Of a stretch of 64,000 bases of DNA, positions 18,995-28,394 are shown in pieces (the stretch's first letter is position 1; every line of letters begins with the position of its first letter). The notes under the pieces were generated by a model, which saw nothing but the letters and a program-made list of their open reading frames with translations, searched no databases and had not been told where the DNA came from. Made by a program: the position numbers and the translations under genes. The DNA comes from Motilibacter aurantiacus (lineage in GTDB: Bacteria; Actinomycetota; Actinomycetes; Motilibacterales; Motilibacteraceae), in NCBI RefSeq assembly GCF_011250645.1, contig NZ_JAANNO010000003.1:186001-250000 (forward strand). The letters are read 5' to 3'.

Positions 18995-20860
18995 TTACTT
19001 CTTGCCGGTGCCGGCCCCCGCGTCGTTCGTGGAGAGCGCGGCGATGAAGGCCTCCTGGGGGACCTCGACGCGTCCCACCATCTTCATCCGCTTCTTGCCC
19101 TCCTTCTGCTTCTCCAGCAGCTTGCGCTTGCGGGTGATGTCACCGCCGTAGCACTTGGCGAGGACGTCCTTGCGGATGGCGCGGATGTTCTCGCGGGCGA
19201 TGATCCGCGCCCCCACGGCGGCCTGGATCGGCACCTCGAACTGCTGGCGCGGGATCAGCTCGCGCAGCTTCTTCGTCATGTCGACGCCGTAGGCGTACGC
19301 CTTGTCCTTGTGCACGATCGCGCTGAACGCGTCGACGGTCTCGCCCTGCAGCAGGATGTCGACCTTCACCAGGTCCGAGACCTGCTCACCCGTGGGCTCG
19401 TAGTCCAGGGAGGCGTACCCGCGGGTGCGCGACTTCAGCTGGTCGAAGAAGTCGAAGACGATCTCGGCCAGCGGGAGCGTGTAGCGCAGCTCGACGCGGT
19501 CCTCGGACAGGTAGTCCATCCCGAGCAGGGTCCCGCGCCGGTTCTGGCAGAGCTCCATGATCGTGCCGACGTACTCGGTCGGGGCGAGCACCGTGGCGCG
19601 CACGACCGGCTCGTAGATCTCGGCGATCTTGCCGCCGGGGAACTCGCTGGGGTTGGTGACGACGTGCTCGGTGCCGTCCTCCATGATCACCCGGTTGACG
19701 ACGTTCGGCGCCGTCGAGATGAGGTCGAGGCCGAACTCGCGCTCGAGGCGCTCGCGCACGATCTCCAGGTGGAGCAGGCCGAGGAAGCCGCAGCGGAACC
19801 CGAAGCCGAGGGCGGCCGAGGTCTCCGGCTCCCACACGACCGCGGCGTCGTTGAGCTGGAGCTTCTCCAGGGCGTCGCGCAGCGTCGGGTAGTCCTCGCC
19901 CGCGATCGGATAGAGCCCGGAGAACACCATCGGGCGCGGGTCCTTGTAGCCGCCCAGCATCTCGGTGGCGGGCGTCGACACCGACGTCACCGTGTCGCCG
20001 ACCTTGGACTGGCGGACGTCCTTCACGCCGGTGATGAGGTAGCCCACCTCGCCCACCCCGAGCCCGTCGGACGGGATCGGCTCGGGCGAGATGACCCCGA
20101 CCTCGAGCATCTCGTGGGTGGCCCGGGTCGAGAGCATGAGGATGCGCTCACGCCTGTTCAGCGAGCCGTCGACGACGCGGACGTAGGTCACGACGCCGCG
20201 GTAGGCGTCGTAGACCGAGTCGAAGATCAGCGCCCGCGCCGGCCCCTCGGGGTTACCCACCGGGTGCGGCACGCGGTCCACCGCGGCCTGCAGCAGCTCG
20301 CGCACGCCCTCGCCGGTCTTCGCGCTGACCTTGAGCACGTCGTCGACGTCGCATCCGATGATCTTGGCGAGCTCGGCGGCGTACTTCTCCGGCTGGGCGG
20401 CCGGTAGGTCGATCTTGTTGAGGACCGGGATGATGGTCAGGTCGTTCTCGAGCGCCAGGTAGAGGTTGGCCAGTGTCTGCGCCTCGATGCCCTGCGCGGC
20501 GTCGACCAGCAGGATGCAGCCCTCGCACGCGGCCAGCGAGCGCGAGACCTCGTAGGTGAAGTCGACGTGCCCGGGGGTGTCGATGAGGTTGAGGACGTAC
20601 GTGGTCCCGTCCTCGCTCGCGAAGGGCAGCCGCACCGCCTGGCTCTTGATCGTGATACCGCGCTCGCGCTCGATGTCCATCCGGTCGAGGTACTGCGCCC
20701 GCATCGAGCGGTCGTCGACCACGCCCGTCATCTGCAGCATCCGGTCGGCCAGCGTCGACTTGCCGTGGTCGATGTGGGCGATGATGCAGAAGTTGCGGAT
20801 CAGCGCCGGGTCGGTGCGGCTCGGCTCGGGGCCGGTACGCGCGGCGGAGGGCGGTGCCAC
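18995..20860 (-). CDS. lepA: elongation factor 4 (LepA)
   Basis: A 621-residue translational GTPase that acts on stalled or maturing ribosomes. The G domain begins [20 protein letters not shown] (G1), with DTPGHVDF (G3) and LNKIDL (G4); the LepA-specific C-terminal domain ends [16 protein letters not shown]. The GTG at 20860 gives the family N terminus [10 protein letters not shown]; the frame is open to 20971. It is transcribed away from rpsT, and the lepA/rpsT divergence is widely conserved. Confidence 0.96.
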   Translation of the reverse strand: MAPPSAARTGPEPSRTDPALIRNFCIIAHIDHGKSTLADRMLQMTGVVDDRSMRAQYLDRMDIERERGITIKSQAVRLPFASEDGTTYVLNLIDTPGHVDFTYEVSRSLAACEGCILLVDAAQGIEAQTLANLYLALENDLTIIPVLNKIDLPAAQPEKYAAELAKIIGCDVDDVLKVSAKTGEGVRELLQAAVDRVPHPVGNPEGPARALIFDSVYDAYRGVVTYVRVVDGSLNRRERILMLSTRATHEMLEVGVISPEPIPSDGLGVGEVGYLITGVKDVRQSKVGDTVTSVSTPATEMLGGYKDPRPMVFSGLYPIAGEDYPTLRDALEKLQLNDAAVVWEPETSAALGFGFRCGFLGLLHLEIVRERLEREFGLDLISTAPNVVNRVIMEDGTEHVVTNPSEFPGGKIAEIYEPVVRATVLAPTEYVGTIMELCQNRRGTLLGMDYLSEDRVELRYTLPLAEIVFDFFDQLKSRTRGYASLDYEPTGEQVSDLVKVDILLQGETVDAFSAIVHKDKAYAYGVDMTKKLRELIPRQQFEVPIQAAVGARIIARENIRAIRKDVLAKCYGGDITRKRKLLEKQKEGKKRMKMVGRVEVPQEAFIAALSTNDAGAGTGKK

Positions 20861-21206
20861 GGGCGGTGGGTGCCTTTCGGGACGGAGTTGCCGACTACGG
20901 GGCGTCGCGAGGACGACGAGTCGTGGAGTACAGGGGGGCGCAGCGGGTCGTGCGCCGAGGGTACGCACCACCGCGCCTCATCGTCCCACGCCGAGCGGCC
21001 TGGCGGTCGGCATCGCCGGCCGGGCCGGGCCGGGCCCCGCGGTCGGCACGGGCCCGTGATCGCGGTTTGGCGCAGTTCGCTCGCACTGCTAACCTGATTC
21101 GTCGCCTCAGGTGCTTCAGCCTGCGCTCCCTGCGCCGAGCCGAAGGTCCACACCGGAGACGAACCCAAAGACGACGACCGCTCTGACAACGGCGAGGCCT
21201 GTTTCC
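20861..21206. other. divergent intergenic region lepA/rpsT
   Basis: 346 bases with no credible gene. The right half holds the rpsT promoter at 21067-21095 and an untranslated leader of about 105 bases. The left half must contain the lepA promoter, but no convincing boxes are visible there. Confidence 0.6.
21067..21095 (+). promoter_or_regulatory. sigma70-type promoter of rpsT
   Basis: TTGGCG (21067-21072), 17 bases, TAACCT (21090-21095). This is a near-consensus vegetative promoter facing rpsT, placing the transcript start near 21102. Confidence 0.7.
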
Positions 21207-21473
21207 GTGGCGAACATCAAGTCCCAGATCAAGCGCAACCGGCAGAACGAGGCGGCGCGCCTTCGCAACAAGGCTGTCAAGTCTTCGCTGAAGACTGCGA
21301 TCCGCAAGTTCCGCGAGGCCGCTGACGCGGGCAACAGCGCCGAGGCGATCACGCTCGCCCAGGTGGCGACGCGCCAGCTGGACAAGGCAGCCAGCAAGGG
21401 CGTCATCCACAAGAACCAGGCGGCCAACCGCAAGTCGGCGATCGCGTCGCGCGCCGCGACGCTCAGCAGCTGA
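21207..21473 (+). CDS. rpsT: 30S ribosomal protein S20
   Basis: An 88-residue primary 16S rRNA-binding protein of the small subunit. [20 protein letters not shown] at the start and the Lys/Arg/Ala-rich helical body are diagnostic. The GTG at 21207 is the family start; GAGG lies about 9 bases upstream. It is a single-gene unit with its own promoter and a strong terminator. Confidence 0.97.
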   Translation: MANIKSQIKRNRQNEAARLRNKAVKSSLKTAIRKFREAADAGNSAEAITLAQVATRQLDKAASKGVIHKNQAANRKSAIASRAATLSS

Positions 21474-21491
21474 CCCACCGCTGACGTTCCG

Positions 21492-21530
21492 CCCCAGGGG
21501 CCGTCCCGCACTGCGGGTCGGCCCCTGGGG
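21492..21530 (+). terminator. rpsT terminator, 12-bp stem
   Basis: CCCCAGGGGCCG (21492-21503) is the perfect complement of 21519-21530, and the loop itself contains the complementary CCCGCA/TGCGGG. It begins 18 bases after the rpsT stop. Confidence 0.85.
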
Positions 21531-21592
21531 CATCTTCCGGACCACGACGAGATCCGGCTCTTCGCGCCGGACCGACCGAAGGAGCGCGCCCG

Positions 21593-22048
21593 GTGGACAT
21601 CTCGGCCAAGGCCGACTACGCCGTCCGGGCCCTGCTCGCGCTCGCCGATTCCGGCGAGGACCCGGTGCCCGTGGAGGCGCTGGCCCGCAACCAGAGCCTG
21701 CCGCGCAAGTTCCTCGAGGCGATCCTGCGCGACCTGCGCCGGGCCGGCATCGTGCGCAGCCACCGCGGCTCCGAGGGCGGCTACGTCCTGTCGCGCCCGG
21801 CCGAGGAGATCATGCTCGGCGCCGTGCTGCGCGCGGTCGACGGCCCGCTGGCCGAGGTCCGTGGGCTGCGGCCGGACCAGACCGAGTACGAGGGCGTCGC
21901 CACCCACCTGCCCGAGGTGTGGGTCGCCGTGCGCGCGAGCCTGCGCCACGTGCTCGACGAGACCTCGCTGCGCCACGTGCTCACCGGAGACCTGCCGGGC
22001 CACGTGCGCGAGCTGGTGGACGAGCCGGGGGCCTGGGCTCCGCGCTGA
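21593..22048 (+). CDS. Rrf2-family regulator without cluster cysteines
   Basis: A 151-residue winged-helix regulator. The N terminus ISAKADYAVRALLALAD and the recognition region LPRKFLEAILRDLRRAGIV are typical of Rrf2 proteins such as IscR, NsrR and CymR. No cysteine occurs anywhere, so it cannot bind an Fe-S cluster through Cys and is more like the CymR branch, which senses through a partner. The GTG at 21593 has AAGGAG 10 bases upstream. It converges on the oxidoreductase/FMN reductase pair, a plausible but unproven target because CymR-type proteins control sulfur genes. Confidence 0.88.
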   Translation: MDISAKADYAVRALLALADSGEDPVPVEALARNQSLPRKFLEAILRDLRRAGIVRSHRGSEGGYVLSRPAEEIMLGAVLRAVDGPLAEVRGLRPDQTEYEGVATHLPEVWVAVRASLRHVLDETSLRHVLTGDLPGHVRELVDEPGAWAPR

Positions 22049-22094
22049 GCCCCGGCCACCCGCCCCGTCAGCGTCCGCGGCGTCAGCGCCCGCG

Positions 22095-22698
22095 TCAGGC
22101 CTCCATCGGCTCGGCCCTCGCCCTGAGGCCGACCCCGCCCAGCTCGTTCCGCACGTACGCGGCGACGGCCGCCTCCGCGCCGCCCGGCTCGCGCAGGACC
22201 GTGTCGAGCAGCACGAGTGAGGTCGGCACGACGGACCCGCCGACCATTCCGAGCAGCGTGCGCAGGGCCCTCTCGGCCGACGCGGCGTCGGCCGGGCTCG
22301 CCGCACCACCACCGGGACCGCTGTCACCCCCGCGAGGCCGTCGGGCGGCAGCCGGTCCAGGAAGGCCTCGAGCAGCCCGGTGTAGGAGGCCTTGTACGCC
22401 GGGGTGGCCACGACGAGGACCGCGGCTGCGCGCACCCGGGCCAGGGCCTCGTCGGCGTCCGCCGAGCCCGGGTCGAGCACCGCGGGGCCGAGGGCCGACA
22501 GGTCCACGGCCTCGGGCGGGTGGCCCCGCCGGCACGGCCGCTCAGCGCGGCCGCCACCGCCGCCGCCAGCACGGCCGTCCTCGACCCCGGCCGGGGGTTG
22601 CCCACGAGGGCCACCGTGCCGCGCCGCGCGCCACTGCCTGGGCTGTCGCCCCTGCCGGCCTCGTCCGCGCTCTCGGCCACGCTGCTGCTCCCGCTCAC
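22095..22698 (-). pseudogene. NADPH-dependent FMN reductase, two frameshifts
   Basis: The N-terminal flavodoxin-like segment TVALVGNPRPGSRTAVL lies in one frame. LVVATPAYKASYTGLLEAFL, the flavin-contact loop of SsuE/MsuE-type reductases, lies in a second frame, and ERALRTLLGMVGGSVVPTSL to the stop lies in a third. Reading the intact product needs one base restored near the run of four G (22524-22527, minus strand) and one near the GGT repeats at about 22300-22310; the total then is about 201 codons. The GTG at 22698 overlaps the upstream oxidoreductase stop as GTGA, so the two were coupled. Either the gene is decaying or the sequence has two single-base errors. Confidence 0.8.
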
Positions 22699-24185
22699 GC
22701 TGTCGCTCCCATCGCCGCCATCGCCCCCTGCTGCCGTCCGAGCACGGGGCCCAGACATCGGGCCGCCGCGACCGCCTGCGCCCGGATCTCCGGGACGGCC
22801 GTGCTCTCCCACTCGGCCCCCTGCCGGGCCGCGCCGATCACGAGGACGCGGGGGTCGGGGCGGCCGTTCCACGCCCGAAGCCGCCCGTCGGCGTCGACGT
22901 CGAGCCCGATGCCCACCGGCCCCGGCCGGGCCCGCCCGTGGACGAGCAGATCGCTCAGCAGCCCCTCCTCGCCGAGCGGGACGGCCGTGCCCCGGCCGGT
23001 GCAGTCGACGACCGCGTCCACCGCGAGGCGCTGCCCGTCCGCCAGGTCGACGGCCAGCCGTCCCTCGACGTGGCGGGCGTCCACGACGCAGCCCGCGCCC
23101 ACGGTCACCTCGCCCGCTGCGAGCGCCCTTCGGAGCAGCGTTGCGCTGGCTGGTGACATGCGATGACGGTGCGTCTCCCACCAACGGCGGTCACTCCGCA
23201 GCAGGAACTCGGTGCGGTCCCGTTCCGGCAGCCGCTGCCAGAGCTCCCGCGTCACCGGGCGCAGCGAGTCGAGCCCCGGCCGCCAGTCGCCGGTCGCGTC
23301 CAGCCCCGCCCGCAGCTGGCGCAGGACGAGGCGGCGCACGTCGTGCAGGCGCAGCTGAGCCGACGGGAGCTCCGGCGCGGGAAGCGCGGGCACCGGACGC
23401 TCGGAGTGCGCCTCGGGCAGGCGCCCCGAGCGGGACACGGCGTGGACCGTGCGGCCCGGTCCGGCCAGTGTGAGGGCGACGTCCACCATGGTCAGGCCGG
23501 TCCCCACGAGCAGCACGTCCCGCGCGCACCGCACCCGGTCCAGCGCGCCCGGCATCCAGGGGTCGGCCACGAGCCGGTCCGAGCCCCGCAGCGACGGGGG
23601 CACCCAGGCGGCGGGGTTGCGCGGGCTGCCGAGCGCGAGGACGACGGCGTCGACGCGTTCGTCGACGGGCCCCGCTCCGGCCGGCCCACGCCCGCTCGCT
23701 ACGCGGTCGTCCTGGCCGTCCTCGCCGGCTCCGGTGCCGGCGAGCCGGAGCCGCAGTCCGCCCAGCGGGTCGTCCCGCAGGGCCACGGCACGCCGGTGCA
23801 CCCGCCGCAGCCGTACGCCGGTTCGGCCGCGCAGCTCGAGGGCGAGCATGGCCTCGAGGTACTCGCCGTACCAGCCTCGGCGTGCGAAGGTGCCGGGGCC
23901 GGCGGTGGGGTCACGCTCCGCCCGCAACCAGCGCAGGAAGTGCTCGGGGTCGTCCGGCAGCGCGCTCATGCGGCCGGCCGGCACGTTGAGCAGGTGCGTG
24001 GGGTCATCGGTGGAGTACGCCACCCCTCGCCCGGTCCTCGGCCCCGGGTCGACGAGCAGGATCTCCAGCTCGGGCGCCGAGCCGTCGCGGCTGCGGGCCA
24101 GGTGCAGCGCGCCCAGCGTGCCGGCGGCCCCCGCCCCCACGACGGCCACGGCGACAGGCTCGGCCGTCACGACCGACATCGGCAA
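22695..24185 (-). CDS. FAD/NAD(P)-binding oxidoreductase
   Basis: A 496-residue protein with an N-terminal dinucleotide-binding motif VAVVGAGAAGTLGALHLA and a TGRGVAYSTDDPTHLLNVPAGRMSAL segment characteristic of the NAD_binding_9 / lysine-ornithine N-monooxygenase-like group. A second Rossmann element is seen at DVLLVGTGLTMVDVAL. Coupling to an FMN reductase suggests a flavin-dependent oxygenation or sulfonate-type pathway, but the substrate is not evident. Two operator-like palindromes lie just upstream of the ATG. An in-frame ATG two codons later is an alternative start. Confidence 0.82.
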   Translation of the reverse strand: MPMSVVTAEPVAVAVVGAGAAGTLGALHLARSRDGSAPELEILLVDPGPRTGRGVAYSTDDPTHLLNVPAGRMSALPDDPEHFLRWLRAERDPTAGPGTFARRGWYGEYLEAMLALELRGRTGVRLRRVHRRAVALRDDPLGGLRLRLAGTGAGEDGQDDRVASGRGPAGAGPVDERVDAVVLALGSPRNPAAWVPPSLRGSDRLVADPWMPGALDRVRCARDVLLVGTGLTMVDVALTLAGPGRTVHAVSRSGRLPEAHSERPVPALPAPELPSAQLRLHDVRRLVLRQLRAGLDATGDWRPGLDSLRPVTRELWQRLPERDRTEFLLRSDRRWWETHRHRMSPASATLLRRALAAGEVTVGAGCVVDARHVEGRLAVDLADGQRLAVDAVVDCTGRGTAVPLGEEGLLSDLLVHGRARPGPVGIGLDVDADGRLRAWNGRPDPRVLVIGAARQGAEWESTAVPEIRAQAVAAARCLGPVLGRQQGAMAAMGATA

Positions 24186-24186
24186 T

Positions 24187-24224
24187 ACCAGATCGGACTG
24201 GTGGGAGATATAGGCATGCGCCTA
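24187..24224 (-). promoter_or_regulatory. two operator-like palindromes before the oxidoreductase
   Basis: ACCAG-N6-CTGGT (24187-24202) and TAGGC-N4-GCCTA (24211-24224) lie directly upstream of the ATG at 24185 in the most A/T-rich stretch nearby, which also contains TATATC on the minus strand. A repressor site is likely; the nearby Rrf2 protein is one candidate ligand. Confidence 0.45.
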
Positions 24225-24308
24225 CCGTAAGGCCTCGCCCAGGCATGGCCACAGCAGGACGCGCGGGAGCGGGGAGCCTGGTGCCGCCACGTCCCGACGC
24301 GGCGTCGG

Positions 24309-24381
24309 CCCAGGCGGCACGGCCCAGGCGGCACGGCCCAGGCGGCATCGACCCAGGCCGCGTCGACCCAGGCCGCGTAGG
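24309..24381. repeat. five tandem 14-15-bp repeats next to the holA stop
   Basis: CCCAGGCGGCACGG and variants start at 24309, 24323, 24337, 24352 and 24367, the last ending one base before the holA stop codon. No gene covers them. Confidence 0.85.
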
Positions 24382-25341
24382 TCAGGCCGCGGCGCGTGCG
24401 GCCGCGATCTCCACGACGGCCCGCTCGAGCGCGTACGCGGGGTCGGCCCCGCCGCCCTTCACCATCTCGTCGGTCCTGGCGGCCACCCGGATCGCCGCAG
24501 CGAGCGCGTCGGCGGACCAGCCACGGGCCTGGCGGCGTGCGACGTCGAGCTTCCACGGCGGCAGCCCGAGGTCGCCCGCGCGGGCGTTGCGCCCGGCGGC
24601 CGCGACCTTGCCGATCGTGCGCAGCGCCCCGGCCAGGGCACTCGTCACCAGCACCGGGTCGGTCCCGGTCTGCAGGGCCCAGCGCAGGGCCACGAGGGCA
24701 TCGGCGGACCGCCCCTCCACGGCCGCGTCGGCCACGGCGAAGCCGGTCACCTCCGCCCGTCCCGCGTGGTAGCGGCGTACCGCGTCCGCGTCGATCTCGC
24801 CCTCGATGTCGGAGGCGAGCTGGGCGGCGGCCGCGGCCAGGGACCGGAGGTCTCCCCCCACGGCCTCCAGCAGCGTCTCGACGGCCTCCTCGCCGACCCG
24901 CTTGCGGTGGCTGCGGAACTCCTTGCGCAGGAAGGCGATCTTGTCCCCGCGCCGCTTGACCTCCGCACACTCGACGACCTGTGCCCCGGCCTTCTTGGCG
25001 GCGTCGACGACCTTCTTGCCGCGGACGCCGCCCTTGTGCACGAGGACCAGGGCCACGTCCTCGGACGGCGCGGCCAGGTAGGCCAGCAGCTCCTTGGCCG
25101 CCGCCTCCCCGGCGTCCGCGACGTCCCGCACGATCACGACGAGGCGGTCGGCGAACAGCGACGGGCTCGCTGCCTCGGCCAGCTCCCCCGGGCCGAGGCC
25201 GACCGCCGAGACCTCCACGACGTCGGGAGCGGCTCCGGACTCGCGGGCGCGCTTGACGGCGTCCGCCACCGCCCGCTCAGCCAGGAGCTCCTCCGGGCCC
25301 TGCACGAGCGTGATGGAGGAGCCGGTCGGCTGGCGTGCCAC
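24382..25341 (-). CDS. holA: DNA polymerase III delta subunit
   Basis: A 319-residue clamp-loader subunit that opens the beta clamp. Features are LVQGPEELLAERAVADAV at the N terminus, the degenerate AAA+ core (LFADRLVVIVRDVADAGEAA) and the C-terminal collar domain (LRTIGKVAAAGRNARAGDLG, PPWKLDVARRQARGWS). Length is normal. It occurs with comEC/comEA in the order usual for actinobacteria, opposite to rpsT. Confidence 0.95.
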   Translation of the reverse strand: MARQPTGSSITLVQGPEELLAERAVADAVKRARESGAAPDVVEVSAVGLGPGELAEAASPSLFADRLVVIVRDVADAGEAAAKELLAYLAAPSEDVALVLVHKGGVRGKKVVDAAKKAGAQVVECAEVKRRGDKIAFLRKEFRSHRKRVGEEAVETLLEAVGGDLRSLAAAAAQLASDIEGEIDADAVRRYHAGRAEVTGFAVADAAVEGRSADALVALRWALQTGTDPVLVTSALAGALRTIGKVAAAGRNARAGDLGLPPWKLDVARRQARGWSADALAAAIRVAARTDEMVKGGGADPAYALERAVVEIAAARAAA

Positions 25342-25505
25342 TGTTGTCCTCCCTCACCCACCGTTCCGCCGGCGGGTTCCCGCACGACGCTACCGGCCAC
25401 GGCCGACGGAGCCGCCCGCCGGCGCTCGGCCGACGGAGCCGCATGGGAGCCCCACGGGAGCGGTCCCCGGACGGAGCCGCTGGGGAGTGAACCGCCGACG
25501 GGCGC

Positions 25506-25964
25506 TCAGCCGACCAGGCCCTCGGGCAGCCCCGCGGACAGCGGCCGGACCAGGAACCCGCGCGACCAGTGCTCCTTGGACTCGCCGTCGATCTCGAGCT
25601 GCCAGGTGTAGCGCTCTCCCGGGGCCAGCGGGAGCCCGGGGCCGTAGTTGACGACGAAGCTGGCATCGATGGGCGTGCCCGCCGGTGTCGCCGGGGGACG
25701 GCCCACCTGCACCGTGTTGGGGATGCGCAGCGGGACCGGCCCGTCCGGCGACGGCACCTCGACGACGTGCCCGTCCGCGTCCTGCAGCGAGAGCACCACC
25801 TCGTGTGAGCCGTCGGTCTGGTCCCAGGGGATCCAGAGGAAGACGACGACAGCTCCGGCGGCCACCGCCGGCCCGGTGACCGACCACCCGGCCCCCAGGA
25901 TGTGCACCTTGCCGCCGGGCTCGGACTGCTGGGCCGCGTCGGCCAGGATGAGGACTGCGTCCAT
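25506..25964 (-). CDS. conserved actinobacterial protein (DUF6941-like)
   Basis: A 152-residue soluble protein of unknown function. MDAVLILADAAQQSEPGGKV at the N terminus and the beta-rich remainder (VPLRIPNTVQVG, ERYTWQLEIDGESKEHWSRG) resemble proteins I associate with DUF6941; the family label is tentative. No signal peptide or membrane segment is visible. It lies between comEC (54 bases upstream) and holA on the same strand, so it is probably co-transcribed. Confidence 0.75.
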   Translation of the reverse strand: MDAVLILADAAQQSEPGGKVHILGAGWSVTGPAVAAGAVVVFLWIPWDQTDGSHEVVLSLQDADGHVVEVPSPDGPVPLRIPNTVQVGRPPATPAGTPIDASFVVNYGPGLPLAPGERYTWQLEIDGESKEHWSRGFLVRPLSAGLPEGLVG

Positions 25965-26018
25965 GTGGCCGAACGCTAGTGCAACGTGCGCCGCCGGGCG
26001 TGGCGTCGGCGGTGCCGC

Positions 26019-28394
26019 TCACCGTTCCCCCGGCCCGCGGCCCCGGCGCACGAGGCCGAGCCCGCCCTCGGCGCCGGGCACGACGGCCACGTCCCCATCG
26101 GTGTCCGTCCGCCCGATGTGGGCACCGCTCCCGGCCAGCGCGGCCAGCGTGGCCATCGCCGGGTGGCCGTAGTCGTTGTCCGCCCCGGCCGACACGAGGG
26201 CCGCGCGCGGGTGCAGCCGCGCGAGGAACGCGAAGTCCTGGTGCGCGGACCCGTGGTGGGGCACCTTGAGCACGTCCACCGGAGCCGGCACCGTGTCGCG
26301 CAGTGCCCGTTGGCCCGCGGGCTCGACGTCCCCGGTCAACAGCAGGCGCAGGCCGCGCGCCTCGAAGAGCAGCACCACGCTCGCGTCGTTGACGTTCTCC
26401 CCCGGGTACGTGGAGGACGGCCCCAGGACCCGCCATCGCAACTGACCGGCGGCCCGACCCTCTCCGGCGGCGACCGGCTGCGGCGCCAGGCCGGCCGCGG
26501 CCGCCCAGGCCGCGACGCGGGCCGCCTGGGCGCGCGGCTCGGCCAGCGGGCTTACCTCCAGGGCGGCCACCGACCGGCCGCGCAGCACGCCCGGGAGGCC
26601 GTCGACATGGTCGGCGTGGAAGTGGGTCAGCACGACGAGCGCGACGCGGTCGACGCCCAGATCGGACAGGCAACGGTCGACGGCGTCGGGGTCCGGCCCC
26701 GCATCGACGAGGACGGCACCGCCCGGGCCGCCGTCGAGCACGACCGCGTCGCCCTGCCCGACGTCGCAGGCGACCATCAGCCATCCCGGTGGCGGCCAGC
26801 GCGGGTTGACCGCCGGTTGCAGGAGCAGCGTCATCAGGCCGGCCAACGCGGCCACGCGGGCGGGACGGACGCGCCACACGACCGGGCCGAGCAGGGCCCC
26901 CGCCCCGAGCGCCGCGGCCAGCAGGGCCGCACCGCCCCACCCCGCCGGCCAGGGCACCGTCGCGGCGGGTAGCCCGGCGCACACCGCGGCCACCCGGACG
27001 ATCCACCACAACGGCACCGCGGCGAGGTGCGCGCACCCCGCGGCTGCTGCGTCGGACAGCGGCGCGAGCACGGCGGCGAGCACGCCGAGAACGGTCGCGG
27101 GGGCCACGGCGGGGGCCACGAGCAGGTTGGCCAGCACCGAGACCAGGCTGACCGAGCTGGACAGCAGGACGACGACCGGCGCGGTGAGCGCGGAGGCCGC
27201 GACCGGCACAGCCAGTGCCTGGGCGAGGACCAGCGGCATCCAGCGGTGCAGAGCCTGCACCAGCGGTGGGGCGAGGACGAGCAGGGCGCCGGTGGCGAGG
27301 ACCGACAGCGCGAAGCCGTACGACCTGGCCTGCCACGGGTCGAGCAGCAGGAGGGCGACCACCGCCGCGGCGAGGGCGGGCATCCCGCGCCGCCGCCGTC
27401 CGGTCGCGAGCGCGGCGAGGGTGACCAGGCCCATCGCGGCCGCTCGCAGGACGCTCGGCTGCGGTCGGGCCAGGACCACGAAGCCGAGCAGGGCCAGCGT
27501 CCCGACAGCGGGTAGCCCGCGGCCGCGCACGCCGAGATGGACGCCGACGAACAGCACCGCGCCGACGACGATGGCGACGTTGGCCCCGCTGACCGCCGTC
27601 AAATGGGTGAGCCCCGCTTGTGCGAAGTCGTCTTCGGTCTCCTGGGGGAGCCGCGACGTGTCGCCGACGACGAGCCCCGGCAGGAGCCCGCGCTCCGCGG
27701 GCGGCAGCCCGGCCGCGGCCTCCCGCAGCCCTGTCCGCAGTGCGCCTGCGCCGCGCTGCACCGGCCCCGGGCGGCCCGTCAGCACCGGCTCGTCCCGGAC
27801 GGACACCGTCGCCGCGACCGGGTCGCCCGCGCGCGGGGCCGCCAGCCGGCCGGACACCCGCGCCCGCTGCCCGGGCAGCACCTCCAGCCACGCCTCCTGC
27901 GAGGTGAGCACGGTGACCGGCACCCGCGTCCGTACCTCCTCGCCCCGGGCGGTCACCCGCTCGGCCCGCGCGGGGACCACGACGAGCGGGTCCGCGCGGT
28001 GGCCCTTCGGCTCGTGCCGCACCGGGTCCGCCGTGACGACGAGCTCGAGCTGCGCCGTCGCCCCCCGGGCCGCCAGCTCCGGCAGCGGGCCGGACCGCAG
28101 CGGAGCCGCACGCAGGGCAGCGACCGTGGTCGCGGCGGACGAGACCAGCAGGGCGGCCGCGACCACGCCGGGCCACACCCGCCCGTCCCGCCCGCGCAGG
28201 GCCAGCGCCGCGCAGCCCGCGCCGGCGGCCAGGGCCCCGGCAGCGACCAGGGCCGCCGCACCGGCAGGCAGCGCGAGCCCCAGCGCGGCGCAGGCCCAGG
28301 CCGACGCCGCGGCGGGGACGAGCCGCAGGTCCGGCCGTTGCGCGCCGTCCTCCCCCTGCGGGACGTCCGCCGTCGTCGTGCTTCGGGCGGTCAT
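26019..28394 (-). CDS. comEC: DNA internalization channel ComEC/Rec2
   Basis: A 791-residue membrane protein that passes single-stranded DNA into the cell during transformation. It has N-terminal helices with a DUF4131/OB-like region, a competence domain with many membrane helices (from GLLPGLVVGDTSRLP through LTAVSGANVAIVVG), and a C-terminal metallo-beta-lactamase domain with THFHADHVDGL, LLTGDVE and KVPHHGS. The ATG at 28394 overlaps the comEA stop as ATGA. ComEC with ComEA indicates a DNA-uptake apparatus, although pilus genes are not in the window. Confidence 0.95.
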   Translation of the reverse strand: MTARSTTTADVPQGEDGAQRPDLRLVPAAASAWACAALGLALPAGAAALVAAGALAAGAGCAALALRGRDGRVWPGVVAAALLVSSAATTVAALRAAPLRSGPLPELAARGATAQLELVVTADPVRHEPKGHRADPLVVVPARAERVTARGEEVRTRVPVTVLTSQEAWLEVLPGQRARVSGRLAAPRAGDPVAATVSVRDEPVLTGRPGPVQRGAGALRTGLREAAAGLPPAERGLLPGLVVGDTSRLPQETEDDFAQAGLTHLTAVSGANVAIVVGAVLFVGVHLGVRGRGLPAVGTLALLGFVVLARPQPSVLRAAAMGLVTLAALATGRRRRGMPALAAAVVALLLLDPWQARSYGFALSVLATGALLVLAPPLVQALHRWMPLVLAQALAVPVAASALTAPVVVLLSSSVSLVSVLANLLVAPAVAPATVLGVLAAVLAPLSDAAAAGCAHLAAVPLWWIVRVAAVCAGLPAATVPWPAGWGGAALLAAALGAGALLGPVVWRVRPARVAALAGLMTLLLQPAVNPRWPPPGWLMVACDVGQGDAVVLDGGPGGAVLVDAGPDPDAVDRCLSDLGVDRVALVVLTHFHADHVDGLPGVLRGRSVAALEVSPLAEPRAQAARVAAWAAAAGLAPQPVAAGEGRAAGQLRWRVLGPSSTYPGENVNDASVVLLFEARGLRLLLTGDVEPAGQRALRDTVPAPVDVLKVPHHGSAHQDFAFLARLHPRAALVSAGADNDYGHPAMATLAALAGSGAHIGRTDTDGDVAVVPGAEGGLGLVRRGRGPGER

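Noticed and set aside
22324-23184. A 286-codon frame as an independent gene
   Set aside because: Most of it is antisense to or out of frame with the oxidoreductase; only its last part is the N terminus of the frameshifted FMN reductase.
24167-24970. A protein with AAWVD repeats running beyond holA
   Set aside because: That frame is out of phase with holA and mostly antisense-like; the repeats are better treated as non-coding tandem DNA.
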